Both the position numbers and the translations under genes were made by a program. A DNA stretch of 64,000 nucleotides from Hevea brasiliensis (Eukaryota > Streptophyta > Magnoliopsida > Malpighiales > Euphorbiaceae), in contig NC_079503.1 in the NCBI RefSeq assembly GCF_030052815.1, positions 45,426,735 to 45,490,734 on the forward strand, read 5' to 3'. Positions 47,529 to 56,672 of the stretch are shown one piece after another (the stretch's first letter is position 1; the number at the start of each line of letters is the position of its first letter). Below the pieces are notes generated by a model. The model made no database searches and was not told where the DNA came from. It saw only the letters and a program-made list of their open reading frames with translations.

Positions 47529-48879
47529 GTAATGGTTGGAATTGTATATAATAAATTAAGTGATTTAATGTGTATGTGTATGTTGAATTAAGCATTGTGA
47601 ATTAGGGTTGTATAATGTACATTGAGTACTTATGTATTCTACCCAAATTGACATAATTGAGTTGTGATGAATGGTATAGAAGTGTAATGAATGCAAAATT
47701 ATAGTTTTGGGAGGAGGAGAATTGCCAATTGGCAGTGCATTTTTTATATGCAGGTTGTGTGTGTTGATGGCAGTAGTTAAATTGAGCTATAAGTGAAAAA
47801 TTATGACTCCAATTGGTATGAGGCCAATTGGAGGAAAAACTAGACATAAAATAGGCCAAATTTTATGCAGAAATGTTGCCAAAATTCTATCTAGAAACTG
47901 ACCTTAAAATTGACCTAATCTAAAATTGGTAATGTGTAACCCAGATTTTTTACCATATGAACAGTAGTCACTAAAATAACTATAACTCTCTCAAAACAAG
48001 TCTAAGTGACCTAAAATTTATATCAATGGAAAGCTTGACATAGAGCTACAACTTTTATGAAGACACCAAAGCTCAAAAATGACCAGAACCAAGTCAATTT
48101 TCTTGCCCAAGCTATGGTACCAAATCTGCCAGAATTGAATTGACCTAAAAATGACCTAAAACTTGCAATAAGAAAACAATCTGTCAAGCATTAGTAAAAT
48201 GAGCATAACTTAGTCCAGAAAACCCCAAATGACATGAAGTTAGTGCCAAAATTTCAATAAGACATAAACCTACAATATTGCTCTTTTGACCAGGACCCAG
48301 AAATAAAGGAAAATAGGTCAATTAGCTAGATCAAGGTAGTATACCAAATCTGAAAATTTTCAATAAAATACAATACGCTTTGAAATGAAATTGGCAATAT
48401 ATATACCAACATTTGAGGAATGTAAAATATGACATATTGGTGACATTAAAACCAAGTCACCTAGTGTGTATGAAAAGTCAACATTGTAGGTTGACTAATG
48501 AAAAAAAAAATATTAACCAATAGAAATTAAATTGTTAGAATTTCTTATTCAAAATCATTTAACCAAGTACTGAAACACTTTGAATTGTGTGTTTCAGTAG
48601 AAAAAGACACTGGGAAGAACAAAGAGAAAGTGAGTCAAGGCTAAGAGGTGACTCATAAGAGGTTTGTGCACAAAATATAAACTTTCTTTGAATTTTCTTT
48701 TGCAACTTGTATTGTATGAATTGTGAAAATTAAATTGTGACTTTGTTTGTATTGAAAATTTTGATTGAAAAGAAAAATGTGCTATTGAAGCAAACTGTTC
48801 CAGATATCCTAGCTATCCGGACAAACACCAGTTACTGGACCAGTCGAATGCATAGGCTATTTAATATAGGGGTATTACA
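47529..48879 (+). repeat. Z, right arm
   Basis: It continues Z after A. It aligns in + orientation with A LTR blocks of 4621-5600 (the paired CCAATTGG block at 47814-47835, the module array, and TGAAACAC...GTTTCAG near 48571-48596). Homology to the LTR stops about 48785. Confidence 0.75.
48797..48879 (-). repeat. Inverted copy of Z's own first ~83 bp
   Basis: Read on the minus strand from 48879, this matches 1933-2015 with about 72 of 83 positions identical, including TGTAATACCCCTATATTAA and the CTAGGAT/TCTGGAAC end block. Z therefore has terminal inverted repeats abutting its TSD. Confidence 0.85.
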
Positions 48880-48884
48880 TTGCA

Positions 48885-49039
48885 TGCCAAATTAAATTGC
48901 TTTATAGGAGTCTTTAATTGATTGTTTTATGTAAAATTCTTCAATTTGAGTTTAGACATTTAAAGAGTGGATATGAAATACAAGTTATATGTTTCTTTCT
49001 CTGTTAAAGTAAATAGTCAAATTCTTTTAGTGATGAGTT
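48885..49039. other. Short AT-rich spacer
   Basis: Original flank of Z up to the CACTA-type terminus. Nothing recognised. Confidence 0.5.
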
Positions 49040-49139
49040 CACTACAAGAAATTAAAAATATAGCTACCAAATTTACCAACTAAATATAATGATATCTAGT
49101 ATGTAATTTTAGTTACCGACTAACTATGAGTTAACCAGT

Positions 49140-49820
49140 AATTTATTGTCACTATTAATTACCAATTAATTTTTTATCAGTAATTATCTACTAAAATATA
49201 GTTGGTAATATGCAAAGTTAGTCAGCAATTTTGTCACTAAACCTTAAGGCAGGAAGGAAGTTAGCTACTTTTGCCTACAGCAATTTAGTCAGTAATTGCC
49301 TACTGAACACATAGACGGTAATATGCAAATGATAGTCTATAATTTTGTTGCCAAACCTTTGTGTAGGAAGGGAGTTAGCTACTTTTTGCTCACAGATATT
49401 TAGTTGTCAATTACCTACTATAACTATAGTTAGTAATATGAAAAGTTTACTCAGTAATTTTGTCGTAAAACTTCATAGTAGAATAAAAGTTAGCTACTAT
49501 TTACCAATTAGACGTTAGTCGGTAATTATCTACTAAAGATACCGTTAGCAATATGCAAATTTTAGTCTGTAATTTTGTTACCAAACTTTATGGTAGAATG
49601 GATTTTAACTACTATTTACCAACTAGACATTAGTCTGTAATTACCTACTAACTATATAGCCAGTAATACGCAAAATTTAGTCGGTACCTTTGTCGGCAAA
49701 CCTTAGTAATTGGCTACTCTTTACTGACCGAAAGTTAGTCGGTAATTACCTACGAATTATATAGTCAATAATATGAAAAATGTAGTCGGCAAGAAAAGGG
49801 TGTTACCTACAATTTTTACT
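49140..49820 (+). repeat. ~115-bp subterminal tandem array
   Basis: Recurring TTAGCTACT-like anchors at 49261, 49375, 49490, 49605 and 49710 give spacings of 114, 115, 115 and 105 bp. Each unit carries two or three AGTCGGTAA-like motifs. Confidence 0.8.
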
Positions 49821-50160
49821 AACTTAAATTCAGTCAGTAATTCCTTACTAAATATTTAATATTGTCTACTATAATTTGTTTAGTCGGTAACTTACCAATT
49901 GTTTTATAATTTCAGAAAATATTACCAACTAAACATATTAGTTGGTAATATTTTCAATTATTTAAAATTTATTTATCTACACAAAGGATAATAGCTAAAT
50001 TTTGTACATTATTTTTTAAAATTACATATAATTTGAAAATTAATACACATAAAATATTTTGATCGGTATGTTTTTTGTTTAATTAATTACCTATTATTTT
50101 TTATATATATATTTTTTAAAATTTTAAATTTTAAAATATTTTATAATTAATTTGAAAACT

Positions 50161-50181
50161 AATAATAATAATAATAATAAA
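50161..50181 (+). repeat. (AAT)7 microsatellite
   Basis: Seven perfect AAT units within an AT-rich stretch. Confidence 0.95.
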
Positions 50182-50340
50182 ATCCAAAAATAAAAATAAT
50201 TACTAAATATATAAAATTAAATATAAAATTTATATCTGTAAAATAAAGCATACTAAAGTCTAATATAAAATTTAAAACCCACAATTTTATGGAGATGGAG
50301 GTGTTGGTAGGCCTCTGACTAGTCTCATCACCTCCTTCAT

Positions 50341-51299
50341 TGTCACACCTTATCCTTCCATTAGATATGACATGATCCCATACTATACCTAATGAATTAC
50401 TGAACTTCATCTACCGATAATCCATTAAACATACTACAAGGGTTTTAAACGAATTCAAATCCATAAGAAGGTTTAAGAAAATGCTATGAAAATTAATCAA
50501 GGAAAGATAAGCATTTTTTTTAAAGAAAATTTTGCGAAAAACTGGACTGGTGTCGGCTGAAAGTTCAATAATTCAAAATTTAAACCTATGAAAAACCTGT
50601 AGTAATAAATATATTGATCATAACTTTCATCAAGTAAATAAATCATCAAACCAACATTTCATTAAATAAAATTTCTCATTCACAACCAAAGAATAAAATA
50701 TTACAAATTTAGGTTTGTTTAAAGTCACAAAAATAATATTACAATGCTTTTTGTATAGCTGCTCAACTATTCTTACATACATATAGCCATAATTTACATC
50801 AAAATATAATTTACAAGGGTATACCTAAAATATACTCTCGTGTCAATGGAATCCAACTTCTAGTACACTCACTCAACTACTTTCTCTTTCCTTTACCTGC
50901 TATAGCATAGGAATAGCTCTCGCTGAGTAACAATACTCAATTGTGCACAACTATAAATTTTGAAACTCAATATAAAAGAAAATTTATCAAAAATCATACC
51001 AAAGTATTTGAGAGATTCAAATTTCTATGAATCATGAAATCAATATAAATTTTCCAATCATCAACCAATCATTTGTTTTTAAAAACATATTTATCAAAAC
51101 ATTCACAAATCATTAGTGTTGCCAACAATCAGACAGTTTAGGCCATGACACAAACTTTCACAATCAATACCGCGTTGTACACACCACAACAAAGCTATCT
51201 CACCCCAATAGCTATTACTACTAGGGGACAAAGGCTAGCTAGTAATATGAGTACTCATCTGATCTCAACCTCAACTGGCAAGCCAGAGAGGGAAGTTCA
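50341..51299 (-). repeat. Truncated chromovirus LTR fragment (A/F type)
   Basis: Starts TGTCACACC and aligns, in minus orientation, with the LTR ends of E (56673 onward) and F (61542 onward): the ATGACATGATCCCA block, the GGGTATACC block near 50819 and the GCTAGCTAGTAATATGAGTACTCAT block near 51235. The match stops about 51299 in the AGAGAGGGAA block, so only the last ~0.96 kb of an LTR is present. It is more diverged than E. Confidence 0.82.
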
Positions 51300-51577
51300 C
51301 ATAATTGTTTGTTGCTTTCTCAACCTCGCAAGTGCACGGATCGAGAACAAGTAATAAAGTAGTGAGTGCAGTATCATCCCACAAGGAATTTAACTAGTAA
51401 GTACTAGACTACACAGTGATATCGGCTATCTAGACTATCGAATAAAATGGAGAGTGAAATTTATCTATTTTGAATACTGGGAATAAAAAGGGTAATGAAC
51501 TTAAAAGGGAATAACCTATTTTGAAATAATTATAGAATTAAGATTTCACACTTTAACCTTATTATAGATGTAATCTT
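51300..51577. other. Unassigned repeat-like stretch
   Basis: Between the truncated LTR and the copia LTR. It includes CTCGCAAGTGCACGGATCG near 51325, followed by a CAAGTAATAAAGTAGTGAG stretch. I associate this combination with dispersed plant repeats but cannot name the family. No coding potential. Confidence 0.35.
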
Positions 51578-53683
51578 TGTTAGTAGTATGCCCTATAGCA
51601 TATCATTTAGTATGTATATTATACATGTTTTATTAATAAAAAGGCAATTTCACTTTTCCGTTTACATAATATATTTATGTGTAATAGAAACGGTCCATTG
51701 ATATTTTGTTAGAAATTATATTTTTAAGTTGTTAAGAATATGAGTGACAGTATTTCTAGCACAAAGTATCATAAATTGGTTCACAATTGAGGATACTTCA
51801 TAATAAGGACATGACTTATCCATAAAGATTGTAATCATGTTTGTTCCCAAGTTATTTATATGAGATATATATAAGATAGACTAGTGAGTCTCATGCCATA
51901 TAACAAACATGATAGACACTTATACATGATAAGCAGGTCGAACTAGTAACACTTATGACAAGCACGTGGAGTTTACTCTTGTCAATGCATTGTCATAAAT
52001 CATATCAGTGCATGTAATCTTTAGACATGAGATAACACAGTTATCTTGTATGTAGGTGGTTTGAGTTTGATATTGCTTTCATTCTTGTACTGTGTATGGG
52101 TATATGGGCATGTCTTGGCTCCTACCAGTTATATATGAAGATAGGTGTTGATCAAGATGGAATCTGTTACCCTAAGTAAATAGGGATAAAATCCTATGTT
52201 CATTTAATTGTTCTTGATGTTTCAAGTTCCTAGCCAAGATTGATAGATTTAATCAGAAAAGAGTTTCTGATGAGAAAATCTTTTTATCAAGAACTGAAAT
52301 TAAAAGAGAACATAATATTCATAGCAAATGGGGTTTGACATAAACCATGACTCCAGCTCGAATTGGGATTTTATAATAGAGAGATTCTAGTGCATGGTAA
52401 CATATGATTATAGGTTCATTTAAGGTAAACCTTATTACTAGTTGGGTGGCTATAGCATGCTATGCTAGGCGTTAACCATGGTCTATAAGGTACATAAAAT
52501 GATTTAGAGAAATTATTTATGATAAGAAAGAGTTCTGATGATATTAAGAGTTGATATCATATCTCATTGCCAATTAGTGATGAACCTAGTGAGTCACACA
52601 TATACACAAGTAATCACCAAGTTAAATGGGATTTAATTAATTAATTAAAGAGTTTAATTAATTAATTAAATAGGTTTGGTTTGCAATTAGATTGCAAAGT
52701 CCTTATAATGGCTTGAAACCAAATCTATGTTATTGGATGTATCTTATAAGTTAAATTTATAGTTAAAGTGTTTAAATATGAATTTAATTATGAGAAATTA
52801 ATTAATAGAGATTAATTAATTAATTCATATTTGATATAAATTGATTAGAAGTAGAGAAATAATTATTTTGGGTTGAGAACTCAAAATTAAGATACAAGGG
52901 TATTTTGGTCATTTCACAGGATGACATGTTGCACCATGAGATGGTGACACATGGCACTATACATAAGCTTGCCATTTGTCTTTTAATCATGTAAGATGAT
53001 CAAAGTTAAGATTAAATCTAAGTTTGACACTTGCCATAATGTGATTGGGTCAATTAAACTAAGAGCCAATCAAAAGATGACATGTGGCAAGGGTTTTAAG
53101 TGATGACCTAACTATATAAGGGAAAGGATGAAAGAACAAAATGCAAGCTGCTATTCTCTTTTTGGTGCCGCCACCTTTGAAACTCTCCCCTCTCTTCTTC
53201 TTCATCTCTCATCAATTCAAAGAGAATTGCCAACATTCTCTTGAATTAAAATTGCTAGAATATTTCTAGTGTCCTGTATACATCTATAACATCTCTAAAG
53301 GCAAAACCTTAATTTCTAATTGTTTGGAAAGGCTTGAGAAGATGTTCAAGGGGTTGCCATTGGTGATCTTGGTGTGGAAAAGTTAGAGGGATAACATCTA
53401 GTGTCCTACGTGCATCCCAAAGGTACCAAATACAACTACAGTGCATCAAAAAGTTAGTGCACTTGTTCTTGATTTAATATAGGGTTCTAATGAATTAATC
53501 TGTTAATTCTAAAATCTTAAATGGAAAATATAGATCCAAAAACAAATTAAAAGTGTTTTAATATACTGTTTAACATTGAAATCAAATAGATAAATAACAA
53601 ATCTTGTATGATGCATGAGACCTAGAAGAAAAATTTTGAATTCAGTGATCTAAACTTTTGTTTTTCATGCTTCCGCTCCTTCA
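51578..53683 (+). repeat. Copia 5' LTR (~2.1 kb)
   Basis: The end is placed at CTCCTTCA just before the PBS. The start is the TG of TGTTAGTAGTATGCCC. Without the 3' LTR the exact ends are inferred. An AT palindrome of repeated TTAATTAATTAA lies at about 52634-52664. Confidence 0.75.
53113..53119 (+). promoter_or_regulatory. TATA box of copia LTR
   Basis: TATATAA in the context CTATATAAGGG, followed about 30-40 bp later by a likely transcription start region (about 53145-53155) and a pyrimidine-rich leader. Confidence 0.6.
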
Positions 53684-53685
53684 AA

Positions 53686-53698
53686 TGGTATCAGAGCC
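53686..53698 (+). other. Primer-binding site of copia element
   Basis: TGGTATCAGAGCC, a perfect 13-base complement of the initiator tRNA-Met 3' end, two bases after the LTR. Confidence 0.92.
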
Positions 53699-55410
53699 AC
53701 TATATTTGCCATTTAGATTGTTAAATATATGATTTAATTGTGTAATTTGATCATGAGATTATTGATTCAAAGATGGTTGCATTCATCAATGTGGCGGCAA
53801 GTGTGTGGGTGCTCACCAAGGTTGCGCCATGAAGAAGATGAACACCCCATGTAAGTGTTTGATGTTTGTGTGCATGGTTATGGGCCAAGTTTTGCAATTG
53901 TTGTATATTATAAAGCCCATAATTAGGCCCATGACTAATTATAATGTTTAATTATGAGTTTTAATCACACAATTAAATTTTAATTCATTTGTTTGAATGA
54001 GATTCAAATCTGAATTTTTAAATTTGGTTGAATCAGATTCAAATATGAATTTTTAAATTTGTTTGAATGTGATTCAAATATGAATTTTTAAATTTGTTTG
54101 AATGTGATTCAAATATAAATTTTTAAATTTGTTTGAATGTGATTCAAAACTGAATTTTTAAATTTATTTGAATGTGATTCAAATTTGAATTTTTAAATTT
54201 GTTTGAATCATATTCAAATAGGGATTTTTAAGTTGAAAATGAGATATTCAATTTAATTTAAGTATGTATGTTTTATTTAATTATTAAATAGTGATATGCA
54301 TGATGGATGATCATAGACAATAAAAGACCAATGTGATTAGATTTATTTCTTTTATGTTTCTTTGGGTTGTAAAGTAATTAATTTATTTTAATTTATTTTG
54401 ATGGCATGTATTATTAAGGTTGTAATATTTTTTGGGTTGTAATTTCATTTATTTGGTTCTTGTAAATTCGCCTTGGTATGCCAAGGATTACTATGTAATT
54501 GGATTGCAAGAAGAACAAGGAGGTCAGGAGCACTAGTGGGGACCAGTGGGAGAAATTTAAGATCAAGTGTTGATTATATACTCCTTCAACAACTCTTGTA
54601 ATATGAATGAATGAAATGCACTTAGGAATGCCCTGATTCAATTCTTGGTGGCTCAAAATTGAATCCCTTAGAAAGTCCATGATCATACCATATTTATTAT
54701 TTATCCATGTATGCATGAGATGTATGGGAATGTATGCAAGTATACGATATATGCATGCTAATTGGATAGTGTGCAAAGTGAAACCATAATAGTAATTAAG
54801 CCGACCACAAAATCTTCCAAAGAAATAATTAAGTTGGAAATGGTATAATTAAAGTAATTATAACATAGGCCCTCCATTGAGGCAATTATTTTAAGAAATT
54901 TTAAATAGTTGCATATGATGCTATTAATTTAATATATTTTCTTAAGAAGAATTGTTAAGCATGAGATGTTGTAAATATGTAAATGGTTTGGTGGCCAATA
55001 TTGGATGTACCTGAGGACATTAAAATTATTTGCATGTTTACTGGCTCAATGAGATTAACTTAACTAACGCAAGATAAGTCAATAATGGATGTACCTGAGA
55101 TTTTGAGCATTAAGGGCTAGGTAAAGGATTGAACCTCACATGAGATGTGATGGGCAAGGAGTTACTGACTTATAGTTTATTGTAATTCCAATAATGGATG
55201 TACTTGAGGATGATCAATAAGATTATAAGAATTCAATCACCCACTAGAAATCCATCCAACTAAGATTTCTGTTTTCTACATTGGAAGTGTAGGATTCGCT
55301 AAGTTAGTGGGAGAACTAATTTGATTAAAAGACCATAATCATTTTAGTTAAATACATGATAAATTTACCAATTAATTTGATCATTTTTTGTAGTTAATTT
55401 TTTAATAATA
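53699..55410 (+). other. Copia leader (PBS to gag), non-coding
   Basis: A 1.7-kb leader with stops in all frames. It contains a 35-bp tandem array (53986-54235) and three dispersed copies of an ATGGATGTACCTGAG-like motif (about 54997, 55081 and 55190). A minus-strand frame at 54414-54776 shows no family resemblance and is treated as chance. Confidence 0.7.
53986..54235 (+). repeat. 35-bp tandem array, seven units
   Basis: GATTCAAA-type unit starts at 54001, 54036, 54071, 54106, 54141, 54176 and 54211, exactly 35 bp apart. Each unit contains ATTCAAAT and TTTGAAT halves that can pair, so transcripts could fold into repeated hairpins. Confidence 0.95.
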
Positions 55411-56270
55411 ATGAGCACACCACAACCACCACCGTCCAATATCCTTACAAGCATACTTGATCGCAATAGGTTGACAGGACCTAATCTCTCTGATTGGCTA
55501 AGAAATTTGAAACTTGTCATGAACCTTGAATATATAGAATATGTTCTAGACTCAAATGTTCCTGGTCCCTTACCTCCAGAGGCCACTCAAGAGGAACATA
55601 AAACTTTGCACAAGTGGAAGGAGTATTATATGAGAGCTAAGTGTTACATGCTTGCTTCTATGAGTAATGAGTTACAGAAGCAGCACGAGAACATGCAGAG
55701 TGCGAGTGACATCCTTCTTCACCTACAAGAGTTGTATGGTGAGCACAGTAGGAATGCTAGGTATGAGATATCTAGACAGCTATTCTGCATGAGGATGTCT
55801 GAGGGACAGAATATTGGGGATCATGTCCACAAGATGATTCGGCTGATTGAGCAGTTGGAACATCTTGACTTTAACATGGATTTTCAACTACAAACAGATT
55901 TGATCCTTCAATCCCTTCTTGAGTCATTTGGGAATTTGTGACAAATTTCCATATGACTAAACAGGAATGCACCTTGGCTAGTTTACTCAACATGCTGGTT
56001 ATTGCCCAAAAAAATATGCCGAGTAACAAAGGAAAAAAGGTAGCTTTGATTGCATTTTCTTCTGCTGGAAAGTCCAATAAGAAAAAGGGAAATAAGGAAA
56101 AGAAACCTCAAATTCCTAGTCCTTCCAAGAAGATAGCTAAACAGAAAGGGAAGACCAAACCTAATGGAGGCAAAGGAAAGTGTTTTCACTGCCAGAAGGA
56201 TGGGCACAGGAATAGGAAATGCCCAGAGTATAGCAATCTAAAAGAATGCAATGCTATGAAGAAAATCAAC
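55411..56270 (+). pseudogene. Copia gag with one frameshift
   Basis: The start ATGAGCACACC at 55411 opens 176 codons with the N-terminal block ILDRNRLTGPNLSDWLRNLK, typical of copia gag. Conserved YMLASMSNELQKQHE, LQELYGEH and RQLFCMRMSEGQ blocks follow. A one-base loss in a T-run near 55935 shifts the frame. The rest (55938 onward) continues as NFHMTKQECTLASLLNML, a lysine-rich linker and the zinc knuckle CFHCQKDGHRNRKC (CX2CX4HX4C, about 56184). Gag would form the particle and bind RNA. Apart from the frameshift the protein is well kept. Confidence 0.9.
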
Positions 56271-56672
56271 TCAAGTTCAAAATATATTTGGTACTTAAGA
56301 TTAGGCCATGTTGCAGCAGATAGGATTGCAAAACTGGAGAAAATGGGGATTTTATCCTCATTGGGCTCTGACCCTACTCCAACTTGTGAATATTGCCTTT
56401 AAGGCAAAATGACCAGATCACCCTTTGTTGGATAAGGGCTAAAAGAAAAAAATATTTTGGAGCTAATACATAATGATGTATGTGGTCCATTTAATGAAAT
56501 GGCTAGAGGCAGTTTTCATTATTTTATTACCTGTACTGATGATAAATCAAGGTTTGGGTATTTGTATTTGATGAAATACAAGAATATTTTGAAAAGTTCA
56601 GAGAATTTAAATCTGAAGTAGAAAATCAAACAAGAAAAAGTATTAAAGCTCTTTGATCAGATCGTGGTGGTG
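56271..56672 (+). pseudogene. Copia GAG-pre-integrase and integrase N-terminus; protease missing
   Basis: About 20 codons after the zinc knuckle the sequence already reads YIWYLRLGHVAADRI, the GAG-pre-integrase zinc domain (H...C-X2-C at CEYC). The expected aspartic protease (D-S-G-A/T motif) is absent. Integrase starts with LELIHNDVCGPF (first catalytic Asp) and TDDKSRFGYLYLMKYKN. Stops and a frame change follow. SDRGG, with the second Asp, lies at 56657-56670, just before insertion E. Confidence 0.88.

Larger units (their letters stand above)
1933..48879 (+). mobile_element. Element Z: old LTR-like insertion with inverted ends, split by element A
   Basis: Z starts TGTAATACCCC and ends GGGGTATTACA, and is flanked by the 5-bp duplication TTGCA (1928-1932 and 48880-48884). 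Without the insertion of A it is about 2.5 kb (1933-3083 plus 47534-48879). Most of it is collinear with the LTR of element A, in + orientation, up to about position 48785. The last ~1 kb of an A-type LTR, including its GGGTGTGACA end, is missing. In its place is an inverted, roughly 87% identical copy of the first ~83 bp of Z itself. There is no internal coding region. It is therefore neither an ordinary solo LTR nor a full element. Confidence 0.75.
49040..50340 (+). mobile_element. CACTA-type DNA transposon, left end only
   Basis: CACTACAAGAAAT at 49040-49052 is the hallmark terminus of plant CACTA (En/Spm) elements. It is followed by a dense array of AGTCGGTAA/GGTAATTACC-like subterminal motifs, which in this superfamily bind transposase. 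After about 49930 the sequence becomes very AT-rich. The last ~60 bp before 50341 read on the minus strand as a short proline-ending frame that could be the tail of a transposase-type gene, but this is weak. No matching right end (TTTCTTGTAGTG) was seen in the window. The element is either truncated or continues beyond the later insertions. Confidence 0.7.

Noticed and set aside
1928..48884. Z as two unrelated insertions with a chance TTGCA match
   Set aside because: Kept as an alternative only. The right end matches Z's own start more closely than any B/D LTR start, and the TSD falls exactly at both inverted ends.
50280..50340. Tail of a CACTA transposase gene on the minus strand
   Set aside because: Only about 17 codons are readable before the LTR insertion, with no conserved residue to support it.
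51160..51260. Inverted repeats around GCTAGCTAG considered as a regulatory operator
   Set aside because: It is the ordinary A-type LTR palindrome shared by A, C and E at the same LTR position.
53986..54235. Regular 35-bp repeats considered as a CRISPR-like array
   Set aside because: Units are directly adjacent with no unique spacers, in plant retrotransposon leader DNA. It is a tandem repeat.
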